Positions 13,021-24,212 of a DNA stretch of 64,000 bases are shown piece by piece. A program made the position numbers and the translations under genes. The notes under the pieces are model-generated. The model was not told the DNA's origin, ran no database searches, and worked only from the letters and a program-made list of their open reading frames with translations. This stretch comes from Ophioderma brevispina (Eukaryota; Echinodermata; Ophiuroidea; Amphilepidida; Ophiodermatidae), in NCBI GenBank assembly GCA_023653785.1, contig JAMKCH010079093.1, positions 265,501 to 329,500 of the forward strand, in the 5' to 3' direction. How positions within the stretch are numbered: the stretch's first letter is position 1; every line of letters begins with the position of its first letter.

Positions 13021-13748
13021 ATACCGTATATAACAAAAATTCAGGATCCCGAATTTTATAACAAAGTTAGGTCAGCTATAGACTTCCTCCCAACTTTCAA
13101 TAATTTAAAGACTTGGGGTAAGAGAACCAACACTGCCTGTAAACTGTGTTCAAACAAAGAGACTCTCCAACACATTCTCAATATATGTCCGACAGCTCTT
13201 AATCAAGGACGTTTCACCTGGCGGCACAACTCAATTCTGTCCACAATCCTGAGCAAGCTTTACGATGTAATTTCCCAAATGCCATCCCTGGGATTAAAAT
13301 CTATGCTGATATTTCTGGCTGGGTCATTGGGGGAGGTACTGTTCCACCTAATATTCTCGCCACAAGCCAACGTCCCGATCTTGTGATCGTGGACGAGGTT
13401 GGGAAGCGCATTTTCGTCATGGGGTTAACCATTCCGTTTGAAATGAACATTAATGATGCCCACTCTAGGAAAATGGACAGATATAGCTCCCTTATAGCTG
13501 ATCTGAAATCTAGCGGCTACAAAGCTAAACTTTGTTGTGTCGAGATTGGTTCTAGGGGGCTCATTACCAAAGACAACAAGACCAGATTGAAAACCATTTT
13601 TAAATTTGTATATGCTAGAGCCCCCAAATCTTTTTTTAAGATTCTGTCCAAAACGCTTTGCTTTGTAGTTATGCTTTGTGGAACTGCAGACACGAGCCCC
13701 AGTGGGTTGAATGCCCATATATCAAAATCTAGTAGGCGGCTCTGGTAG
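13021..13748 (+). pseudogene. 5'-truncated R2/NeSL-type LINE polyprotein: CCHC knuckle and restriction-like endonuclease, frameshifted
   Basis: This is the last third of a non-LTR retrotransposon protein. In one frame (13,021 to about 13,270) it reads IQDPEFYNKVRSAIDF, then TNTACKLCSNKETLQHIL, which completes a C-x2-C-x7-H-x4-C knuckle (Cys at 13,138, 13,147 and 13,186; His at 13,171). Near 13,270-13,278 the reading shifts frame and continues FPNAIPGIKIYADISGW, then RPDLVIVDE (RPD at 13,371), which is the PD motif of the restriction-like endonuclease, then LTIPFE. The position I recall as Glu in relatives (ELT) is Gly here. The frame ends at TAG 13,746-13,748. In the family this nuclease cleaves the insertion target for target-primed reverse transcription. 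The 5' truncation, frameshift and changed residue mark a dead copy. Confidence 0.85.
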
Positions 13749-13972
13749 TCATTGCCTATATTATAACCCTCACTCATTTTCTCCTGTCTGCAGCCTCACA
13801 ACCCAATTTATCTTTTTAAACTTGTATATATGCTTATTCTTCTTATAATGGTGCTTTTCGTCGCTTTGTTCGTGTTTTGATGTATTCACCCTGCTTGAGT
13901 TGGGATTTCCCAACTCGCGTCCTGGGTTTTTATGTACCTACTTTGTTTCTTATGAATAAAGTTTGATTGAAT
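13749..13972 (+). mobile_element. 3' untranslated region and tail of the R2-like LINE
   Basis: Downstream of the stop codon is a pyrimidine-rich leader, a GTTGGGATTTCCCAAC inverted repeat near 13,900 that can form a hairpin, an AATAAA signal at 13,955-13,960 and a short GTTTGATTGA tail. This is the expected layout of a LINE 3' end, where the hairpin region is often recognised by the reverse transcriptase. The exact junction and target duplication are not evident. Confidence 0.65.
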
Positions 13973-15032
13973 AGAATTTCTATATGAAGGACTTCTATGT
14001 GAGCTTAGTTATTTCACACAGTGATAAGTATATGGACAAGCATTATGTATATGGAAAAAACGAGATTTTGTTTGAAATTTGAGTGCGCCCTCATCGGGAA
14101 AATTTCTGAGTCAGCTTTTAAGGTCAAACATTTATTTGTAGCGATTTAAGTAATGTCTGCAAATTGTAAACAATTTGCTGCTATTGGCTTTCAATAAACA
14201 TAAAAACATAACCGTGAATATATTTAGAAAAGGTTAAACCAAATAATAGCACATCTTTGAAGAGCGCCCTCATTTTTAAATTGGTTGAGTTTTTTTTTAC
14301 ATCTGATTTGGTTATCTTTTTAAACTATACCTGGGAACGGTTATGCTCAAAATTATGTATTTTGTCATAAAAGAAGTAATTTCTAATTAGAATGGGGATC
14401 ACCGATTCTAATTCCGTGACAGCGTTGGAAACGCTAGCCTTAATCAGGGCGGTCTGCTAGGAAGAGACAATTTTGCTATTTATTTTCAACACTTTATTAC
14501 TGACATTTTCAAATCTAATTATTTTTAACACTGCGTTTGCAGAGCTTTGGAATCAGTGAGTTACCATTGAAGGGGCTACCCTCTTTAGGGAAACATCAAA
14601 TAAACAATAAATTGGTACACTCCTTGGTGGTTTGTTGAGCACACCGGTGACTGGAACCTACTATAAAACTATCTACCATAAAACCACAAAATACATTGTG
14701 GTCAGGTGCGGTGGTTGTGCTAGCCAGGGCAGCAACCTTGATTAAATTGCTTTGTTTGTTTTTGTGGTTTTATTCTTTCCCGGTGTAAAACTCAGATCAA
14801 ATTATTTTAATTACAAAATTCGTGATAAATAGAGACTTTGGAATTTTACCATTCACAGGCATAGTTTACGAGCCAATGTCAATGTTCAAAAATCTCTACT
14901 TTATTGAAAATTGGGAACAGCCTTCAGAAAAAAGTGCTATTATTACTTTAAGCAGTTGGTATACACTCTTCATTACAATTCTGCAATGCAATGCAATAAT
15001 AACATTGTTGAACAATTATTTGAGTTCAACTC
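13973..15032. other. interval with no gene seen
   Basis: AT-rich sequence with no convincing open frame, no tandem repeat and no long inverted repeat that I can detect. The 110-codon frame at 14,822-15,154 runs into the adjacent transposon and is read as chance. Confidence 0.5.
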
Positions 15033-15387
15033 TTAAACGTGCAACGAGAGATTTTGAGGCACCTAAATATTGTGTCATAATAGTAATATTATATAGGTTA
15101 GGTACTCAAATAGATTTCTTACCTTGTGAATTTGGCTACAGAGAATTGTCTTAAAAAGGGAGAACAACACAGGTGCTTATATTTCAATATGAAAACAGAA
15201 GGCTGAATGTCTATCTTTGACTCCATTATGAAATTACAAATTCACAATTTTGGTACAAAAAACTTTCTCAACTTAATAATCCTTCAGATGGGGAATTTTT
15301 GAGGAAACTTTACATCAAGCGCAAAAATAAGTACTTTCGATTTTTTTAGGGACACTTGAAATGTGAAATTTCTCGTTGCACCTTTAA
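15033..15387. mobile_element. TTAA-flanked inverted-repeat element (piggyBac-like MITE), copy 1
   Basis: About 355 bp bounded by TTAA at 15,033-15,036 and 15,384-15,387. Just inside are terminal inverted repeats: ACGTGCAACGAGAGATTTT on the left and the reverse complement AGGTGCAACGAGAAATTTC on the right. A related element with the same ends lies at 40,203-40,561. TTAA target duplications are the hallmark of piggyBac-superfamily insertion. No transposase frame is present, so it would be non-autonomous. Confidence 0.75.
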
Positions 15388-15957
15388 TGCTATTGGTGTA
15401 GTCCATATAGCTTATATTTAGTTGTATGGTGTAGTCCTATTAGTGTGTGGTTGCCTCTGCTTCCTCAATCATTTCACTATACACCTTACCCTCAAAGACT
15501 CAAAAGTTAAGCTATAACAAATATATTTCAATCACAATACCTTCAATTAACTCATGCCAAGATTTAATATATAAACATTAACGTTAACCTAAGAACAATT
15601 CCAAACATTAAAACACTACGCGATGTCTTTTTGAAAGATTTTTTTGAAAAAGTTCATGGTATAACAGGCCAATTCTTCAAGCCAACAAAAGTAATAAAAA
15701 TACTTTAGCACACCTATTAATACAACTTTAATCTTCCTTGTTTCTTTATGGCTAACAAATGCCCGTTCATGCTGATAAAATAATGACAAGAATGAAAATA
15801 TTCCGCTAAGTTCATTTGGAGGATTTGGGCTAGGCAATCATCGGTATCTTGAAATGAATGTTAAGTGGAGTGACATTCCTATATGGCATCCAATCTGATC
15901 CTGCCAATCCTTTGGCAGATATATTGCAATCTGAACACTCTCCAGTGAAGCGTTAAA

Positions 15958-16106
15958 GTGGGTTCATACTCCATCGACAGACGTCTGCAGACGCTAGTCT
16001 TTCGAACATGCTTTGCGCGCCAAATGTATGAAATATACGCGTTGCATGAAAAGCATGTTCGAAAGGCTAGCGTCTGCAGACGTCTGCCGATGAAGTATGA
16101 ACCCAC
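15958..16106. mobile_element. 149-bp near-complete hairpin (MITE-like)
   Basis: It begins GTGGGTTCATACTCCATCG and ends with the near-exact reverse complement. Arms of ~65-70 bp, including CAGACGTCTGCAGACGCTAG and TTTCGAACATGC on both sides, flank a small centre. Nearly the whole element folds on itself. No target duplication is obvious. The small frames on both strands are by-products of the symmetry. Confidence 0.8.
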
Positions 16107-16435
16107 CATTATCAATCCATTTTGTCGTCATTCATCAGAATAGGTCTTCGTTATCGTTTCCTGCTCCTTGATATGCCGAAGGCTTTGCTGTCAGCCTTTC
16201 TGTTTCAATCACCCGCGTTCTAAGTGTGTGCGGTGAAGTCATAGGAACCGAGCCAGCCGAGTCATCGGGGTGCGTTCGAGTTATTTAGCGACAAATCGGC
16301 TATTTGACGTTCTCAAAGTAATCGCGAACCTCCTTTGGGCAGCACCAATTCATGTCTAGGAAGTCAGGAAGTAGCAATTTTATAATTACGTTTGATTGGA
16401 AAACGGTCTTGAGAGTGCAAAATTGGTGACATTGG

Positions 16436-16740
16436 TGTAGTGTTATTTCCAGTCGTAACTCAACTTGAACTGCCAATGATCTAGGGACACTCATTAGAAT
16501 AGGTGGTTGCGAAATTAGCATGTTGTAACACTTAATTACAATCACGGCACGTTGACATCGGTGGCGAGTCCTAAAATTATTTCAGTGTTATTTACCAGTA
16601 GGTAAACGTCAACTTGCAAACTGCCAATGATATAGACACTTTCATTAGAATAGGTGGTTTTTTGAAATTAGCATGTATGATTAACGCTTTTTAATTACAA
16701 TTCACGGAACGTTGACATCGGTGGCGAGTCCTAAAATAAT
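16436..16740 (+). repeat. two-copy tandem repeat, ~150 bp unit
   Basis: The words CTGCCAATGAT, CATTAGAATAGGTGGTT, GAAATTAGCATGT and CGTTGACATCGGTGGCGAG occur twice in the same order (16,475-16,577 and 16,620-16,733). The units have diverged by substitutions and small indels. Confidence 0.8.
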
Positions 16741-17345
16741 GCTTTTCAATTCTACCTTATTTAATGCGTCTTCATTAATCAAATAAATCTGCCAAATTCT
16801 GCGGCGCAAATTGAAGTTCTAAGTCACAGGGTTGCCCAAAGGGAATGGGCACAGACAATCATTGCGTCAACTTTTTACTTAAATCCCTAATACTAGGCCT
16901 CAATATCGCACAATAATGGGCAGCCTCCAGTCTGTTTTGTGAGGCGAGTAACGGGGCCCATGGCATGTAGGAAAATGGCGGAGCTACGTTCACCGGCCAA
17001 TGTGAAATCATAGAGTCAATCTATTTCCTAATGGACTACTTAACAATACACATTGGGGGAGTCTTCCTTTGCACAAAAAATTGTACCATATATTCCACAC
17101 CTGTGCATGGGTCGTGTCAAGAAAACCCATCGACGCAAACATGGAAGTTAATGCAAAAAAAGGAAATTAATTTCCACCACACAAATAAGTGTAATTTAGA
17201 ATCAATAAGTAAAAACATACCCATGCATATATATATTCCATTGATTTTGAAGGTTCCTGCCATAATGCTCAATTGTCTAGGAAGCTAGGCTGAATTTCGC
17301 TTTCAGAAGTGAGCACACGGATCTCACAGATACTGCTTTAAGGAA

Positions 17346-17526
17346 ATTATTATTTCAGAAGATATTTGTGGCAGTTTCTTCATTACAGAGCAGAAAAATA
17401 CAATTTAAAAAAATCGATTTTTATATCGTAGTTTATTATTATTTCAGAAGATATTTGTGGCAGTTTCTTCATTACAGAGTAGAAAAATACAATTTAAAAA
17501 AAAAATCGATTTTTATATCGTAGTTT
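17346..17526 (+). repeat. two-copy tandem repeat, 89-bp unit
   Basis: TATTTCAGAAGATATTTGTG starts at 17,351 and again at 17,440. The units are almost identical and each ends with ATCGATTTTTATATCGTAGT, itself an imperfect hairpin. The units differ mainly in the length of an A-run. Confidence 0.9.
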
Positions 17527-20397
17527 AACGTTCACTCGTAAAACAACACAATTGACTTTTCGAAGAAGTTACTTGAAACAATTATATCTTGAGGTATTTT
17601 TGTTCTTAGAACATCTAGCTAAGCGAAGAGGAGATGTAACTGTATAGTCATCTAGTAAAATATCTAATTCTAGTGGCATTAACCTTTACGATTATTATTA
17701 AATGTTATAAGATTTTTTTTTCAATTCCAAAGCTACCTATTTCATTGTGAGAGTTTTATTACATCACCGCTTCTAAAAGATACTTTCTTTAACATCCACA
17801 TAGAAACGCCGGCAATAATTGTATTTCAATGTCATTTATATTCTAATTTTACTTCTACTTCCGACGTGTTGTAATTTCAAAGAAACTGCAATCAGCGCTT
17901 TGTGCAAATTATTTGATTTTAACTGACAAACATATTTCTACTGCTATTTTCATAATTTATGGCTTAAATTAAAGGGTTTGCATATCTGAAAATGCTCAGG
18001 ATACTCTTAAGTCTTGCCTGGTAAAGCAGCTTCTAAAATATAACCATCACTAGTTGGGTGATTTCGTAGCTTCTTTTTTATACTATGTATGATATTCACT
18101 GAGGGTTTTTACAAATACAATGTCATTCCTGATAAAACATACTACACGTATAAAACATTTTTCTTCAAAAAGTATTTCTAGGGAACTTTAAAACCTATTC
18201 AGTTACAAAGAAGAAAAGGTCAAAAATGTAGTGTAAAGGTTTAAAATTAAGTATGGTATTTTCAACTACCCTCTCTAACATTAATTTTGAGTCTATACAG
18301 AAAACATTTCAAGGGAGAGGCTTCATTACTTATACAATGTTATGACGTTGTCTTGTAATTTAATTGGTTTCCGTCATCAGTTCATTTGTTGTTAAGGAGG
18401 CATTGTATAATAACGATGGGTAAACACGTTTATAATAATAAATTAGGCATGTAAACATACACATTTCTAGAAAGAATAGAATGACAACATCTTGATAAAT
18501 TTCAATATTTTTAAAAAATATCATAAAAGAAACCTAGCATAACATTTTCCGTATCACTTATTATTGTGTATATTCAAAACAGAAAATTGTAATTGCTGAT
18601 TTTTATAATTTGGAGACAAATACATTTACATAGACATTTTTAATCTCAGTTTGTGCAATTACTTCAAGAAATCTTTTTAAAGATATTTATTAGTAGCTCA
18701 AAATACCTTGAGCCACTAGTACGTGGTATAAATCCAGATTCAGATAAAAAATAAAAGCTTGTTTCTGGATGATAATAATAAAACAATTTATATCTTAAAC
18801 TTGGAAATTTACGAGTGGTACCAAAAATGGTAGAACACCATGCGTTTTGATGGTTTCTTACAAATATAAACAACGAAAGCTTGTAATTCTTAGGATCATT
18901 TCCTTTGTAATAAATGTATGTCTAGGACTAATATGGACCACATTAGTACAGGAATGACTTCAACACATTCTAATACACAACACCCCCTTAAATATGAAAA
19001 ATATATGAAATTCCGGGCATTTTAAAATGTATGTCTTTTACCTTAGCATTCTGTATGCTGTATTTGTGCACGACAATATTACTATTACTACCCAATGTTA
19101 TCTGTCACTTTTTGCATTTAATTGATATTGCTTAAACGGGTTGTTAATTTATATTTACTTACGATTATAAATATTGTTTGAATGCAATAGTACAAGCCAT
19201 AGGGTCATCACATATTGACGGTCTTAAATTGAACACACTTAATTTTTCACATTGAATGCTCGGTACATGATATACCCTATTTAGTTTATTTCTTTCAAAA
19301 GCAAAAATACAGCAAATTCCGATATCTATTTGAACTTATTGAATTCAGACAAAAATTTAATAAAATCGTGATGCAACATGGAAATTTGCAGCCGCATGAC
19401 CAACCACGACAACCGGATTCCCTTTGGTCATAACTGTAGAGATACTTTCCTGTCATTTTTTAATAGAATTGGATTTTATGAAACTGGATAATGAAAACAA
19501 CTCATGATTTTCGTTATCGAATCAATTGGACAGCAATTTCCTGGCATGCTGGATATATGTGGATGAAGTGACTTTTGATGAACAAGTTGCAAAGCCAATT
19601 TACCGCGTCTATGCCTAAATCACAATGCCTTCAATCTTAGGATGTGTCGTTACATGCATCTATGATTATGCTTTAGTTTCAATGGTGCTCATCGAACCTG
19701 ACACTAATTGGACACCGTGGAGTTCTTCCACCTGATTTCGTTCCATATTGTTTAGCGCTAAATTCTTTTACTCTCTGTCTCTCTTCGTCGATCTGTATCT
19801 CTGTATCTATCTTTCCAGTTCTTTTTCTTTCTTCATTGAGGGAGAGCCAGACATGTAAACACGGGCTCGCAGCATCGCTTATTTAATTCTAAGGTACAAA
19901 ACAGGGCTTCCGCCGGCTTGTCCTTTGCATGGGAACACTGGTAGTGCTTGATTTTCAATATAATGTTAACTACTGGAAGCAGTATCAATACTAGACAAAT
20001 GACCCTGCATATTCACGCCACGAGCCTGTCGTGCTCCATTAATAATCACAGTCTAACGAAGGAAGTACCGGAATAAGATCACGCTGTATTTATTTGGTTT
20101 CTATTTTAAAAGGCACCTGGTTTATTGCTATTATTATTAATATTGATTTGAAAGCCTTTTACCAACCATTGCTTACTTTTTGGCGGATAGTAAATATTAG
20201 TTATGCATCAATTTTTGCGGGCTATTATTTCATTTAGGTATCATTATACTGCATTATGTACCATGTGGCGCATTTAAGAGTAATACCGTACGCAGCTGAA
20301 AATCATAATATTTAGCTCGATTAAATCCATGATATATAGTCACGTTTCATTAAGCAAACCGACTAGGGAGAGGAAACAGCAAATATAATGTGCAATA
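17527..20397. other. long AT-rich interval, no gene seen
   Basis: I see no coding frame, long repeat or RNA gene. A pyrimidine-rich CTCTGTCTCTC tract lies near 19,770-19,830. Two imperfect boxes near 20,090-20,340 do not resolve into anything recognisable. Confidence 0.5.
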
Positions 20398-20718
20398 TTA
20401 CAAGAACATTATCCAATATCCCAAGGTCTTATGCTGTTGCGGTTTCGCTTTATTCTGTGGACTTTGCACCTTTAGTGCACAGAACTATACCTCAGCCAAG
20501 CACAGCCCACGATCGTCTAAGGGTATTGTTTCTGGTACACATTCATAACTTTCACCTGTTCCAATGTTGAAACGCTCCCAGATTACCCCAGCAGTAAACA
20601 TCAAAGGTCAGACATCAATGAATAAAAAGAATACGTGCGAAGACAGGCGAAGAGAAAAGACAGTCACTCTCATGAGAAGGGGAGGATGTAACGTTTTGAA
20701 TTAATCATCCAGGCATTC
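20398..20718 (-). repeat. inverted partial copy of the 10-kb duplication unit
   Basis: Read on the minus strand this matches 36,935-37,235 and, interrupted by an insertion, 26,015-26,105 plus 26,845-27,095. Shared words on the minus strand include CCAAGGTCTTATGCTG (as seen on plus here), GATCGTGGGCTGTGCTTGGC, CCTCAGATGATCG-like sequence, and GACTGTCTTTTCTCTTCG. It lies 1.2 kb before the duplication, in opposite orientation. The 60-codon frame here is only the shadow of this repeat. Confidence 0.85.
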
Positions 20719-20984
20719 ATCTTTTCATATGCATATTGTAAGGCTAATCATTAATATGCTATCTTGTCTTGTCATTTATAAAAATGTGAACGTTCACGGT
20801 AAGACCCTCAACAAATCATTAACTCTTTTTCAAATAACTTTTCTAATAGTTTTATAATGAAAGTCATTCGAGCTAGAATTCTACAAGGTGCTTAAACAAA
20901 AAATTCAAGTGTGTTTTCATCCTAGCACAGTTGCGTTCAAGCGAAAGAGAAAGAACAAGTATGTAGTGCAGTGGTCAATTGACT

Positions 20985-21045
20985 TACCTTTTAATCCTAG
21001 TCTTGGAATCGGAAATCCAATACAACTGTCCCTTGAGTCCCAATA
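20985..21045 (-). other. possible orphan exon resembling a YWTD propeller repeat
   Basis: On the minus strand a stop-free stretch reads LKGQLYWISDSKTRIKR and is followed immediately by AAAAG|GTAAGT, a perfect 5' splice-site consensus (GT at plus 20,986-20,987). LYW-x-D...RI-x-R resembles LDL-receptor class B (YWTD) repeats. Upstream there is a CTCTCTCTTTATTTTTTTC pyrimidine tract and candidate AG acceptors. The stretch is very short and I could not find partner exons, so chance is a serious alternative. Confidence 0.15.
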
Positions 21046-22110
21046 TGAAAAAAATAAAGAGAGAGAAAACAGTAGCTCAGTTTAGAAACCACAACAATCA
21101 CCGCGATAATGTAGATAGCCAGAAATGTGTAGTTGTCTGTCGACACGCTTTTACACGTGAGTGTCAGCAGTCCAGCAACCTAGCTGATACCATTACTCCA
21201 AGTGTATTTTACCAATTGCGCATGTAATGTGCGCATATCTGTGTGTCGGAAAGCAGAAACAGTCGTGACAGTTGGTTTAAAAGTAAGATGGACGATCGCA
21301 CTGTGATTGCACACCGGTTAAGTCGGAGGATTCCGATCAAAATAATGAAATAAGCCGTTTATTAGGAAACGTGTTTTGATTTGTGTGAAATTGTCAGTTG
21401 TTATTCCATTCATGACAGTTCTAGAGCACCAATTTGTCTTATACATTAGCTTATATTTCTTACATCAGAGACTAAAATTACCCTGCAAAGTTGACAGTTT
21501 GATTGAGTTCATACATTAATTATTGAATGGCCTCATTTAACATTTCCTGATGCTGGGATAGTATTACGCCTGTAATATTTAGCCAGAACAGGGTACGGAC
21601 ATAAGGTACTGTGCTTCTTTTTTCTAAGAAATACTTGCAATAAGCCATAATAAGCATACAATGTACTTCACATGTAATTATGGTAATAAATTATGTTGTT
21701 CAGCCCACTATGCTATTTAATTCACAGAAACTATCGTGTTGCTTTTTTATCCTGTTCTTTCCAACTGCTCGTATCAACACAGCGTTAACTCAATTACACG
21801 TCGGTTTGGAACTAGAGCCGATGAAATCGTAGCATAATATGGTTTACCGTGCATCTAATGCTGGTGATAACAGGCAGCCGAAAAGATAAATTACCACATA
21901 TTTATTTATTTAACAAATATCAGATAAATGGTTATCATAGCGACGTGTCAGTATTAAACTTCAATACACATCACCCATTAATGTATTGCCTATGCTATCT
22001 GATTATTAGCATAAGGGAATTGTACAATTCTAATTATACCACAACAATTTCATGAACGAAAACGTAGAAATAATATTGAGATGTTCAACATGCTCAACGA
22101 TGCTATAACT

Positions 22111-22460
22111 ACTATCATCATCATCATCATCATCATCATCAACATCAACATCATCAACGTCATCATCATCGTCGTCATCGTCGCCATCATCGCGCTTTTT
22201 ATAACCAAATTTACTGATTTTAATTAGACTTATCCTGGCTTCTGATATAAACAATGCGGAGGTGAACATATCAACATCAACATCATCATCACCAACATCA
22301 TCAACATCACCATCATCAACATCATCATCAACATCATCAACATCATCAACATCATCAAAATCATCAACATCATCATCGTCGTCATCGGCATCGTCGTCAT
22401 CATCAATTTACTGATTTTAATTAGACTTATCCTGGCTTCTGATATAAACAATGCAGAGGT
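22111..22460 (+). repeat. (ATC)n microsatellite pair within a ~200-bp repeated block, copy A
   Basis: Two long ATC/GTC-rich runs (about 22,111-22,190 and 22,268-22,406) are each followed by the same flank, TTACTGATTTTAATTAGACT...TATAAACAATGC. A block of microsatellite plus flank was therefore itself duplicated. Translations of this region (poly-Asp, Met-Leu repeats) are artefacts. Confidence 0.9.
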
Positions 22461-24212
22461 TACGATATATGAATCGCTTCACAGCTAAATGACATACATA
22501 TAGCAGTCTTTCATGTCATACAATGTGTTAAAAAGTCCCTGGTGCGCCAGCTCAGATGTCCAGCAGTGTATAGGTATAGGTATGTGTCTAAATTAACGGT
22601 TGCGAAGTAACCATACGCCTCACTTTAAGTAATGTATTTACAAGATAAATTTTCCTGACGGTCATGATAGCAACACTTTTACAGGGGATTACGAATTAAC
22701 GGTATCCTGTCATTTCTTCCTTTAAAGTTTCTTTATAAGAATATATTACTTAGTTTAACATTATGGTTATTTATGTTATGTTGTCAACCGTTTTCTTTTG
22801 TCGTAATTGTTGTGCAGTTTAGATGTGCTTAATAGCTACGATTGGTACTGTTTCATTGTGAATTAATATTCAGGAAAATTGAAAAATGTCTTTTAGGTTC
22901 CAAATGTAGCAATTACTTTCACAATTCTGTGTCCTTTTTATAGCAATTTGATTTTTGAAATTTTCTTTTGAAACATTGCATAAATATCGCGGCTAGTGCT
23001 GAACATGTCATACATCTGGAATATGTTGTGAATGATGTTGCGATATCTCTTTCAGAGAATATCCATGAAATTACCTTGAAACGTGAAAAAGTAGCTCATG
23101 TCATTAACCAACATTGATATATAAATAACAATAGAAGTAAACTACGATGAATATGCCCGAAGGCGCAATTACAGAACAATGTATGAATCCCCCAGGATTT
23201 AAGTAGAAAGCATAATTAAACCTTTACGATATGTTTATAGCAAACATTTGTTAGAGAGAATGATCATGAAAAAAATTATCCTCATCAATCTGTGAGTTAC
23301 ACAAAAATTAAAGCATCTCCAAGGTTTCGATCTTTTGAGTGCATTCTTAATTCCCAATTTTAAGAAAACTAAGGGGAAAACTTCAATGCTTGTGGACGCT
23401 CTCGTGAAAACAATCATTTTCAATTTTGTTTAAAGTTGGTTGTTTTTGGAAATTAAGCCATTTTGAGAATGACAAGGGGGTATCCTGTTGCCAGCGGGAT
23501 TTTGTTTTTCTACTGTAAAAGGGTGAGATATTAAACGGCATATGTTATATGTTATATCGGTGGTAGAGTCTCATCTTTTAAATACTTTTTATTTGATTAA
23601 GTAAAGAAGATGACACAAAAATAATAAGGCATTTTGTCCTTTACTTGTACATGTAATATTTTAACATTTTCAAAAATTGATTATAGGCTATGGAGTGTAT
23701 TTCTTTTAAAAGTTTATAATAAATTAATAAATTGGTGAAGATTGAATGTAACTCGCTTTTAATGTACAGTATTGCGATACAATTCTTTATTGCGATACAA
23801 TTCATGTACTTCTTTGCCTAATTAAACGAAATCGTTGAAATGAGTAATTAATGCATCTTTTTCAACCATAGTATGATTTTAAATATAATTACACGCTACA
23901 CATAAAAATGCCAAACAATTACGTCAGCATGCCAATAGCGCCATCAACTACGCACAGATTAAAAGCATAAAACCTCAGTTCTAGAAAACTATTTGTAAAC
24001 GAAAAATCCTATACGAAATCTGGCATAGATATTAAGAATATAAGCCTCAAGAAAACCATGTCTTCGGATTTTTGAATAACTCCTATTTTAAACAATCCAG
24101 CAAAATTCGAAACAGGCTTTCCTCCAAAATGTCACTGCGGATAATCTTCCCAAAGGCAATTATAGTGTATATTATTTTGGATTGCGAGACATTGGATTTT
24201 GACCCTGCTAAC

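Noticed and set aside
22030..22451. Poly-Asp and Met-Leu-rich frames on the minus strand (also 32,290-32,670)
   Set aside because: Direct translation of (ATC)n microsatellites, with different composition in each frame and no flanking coding signal.
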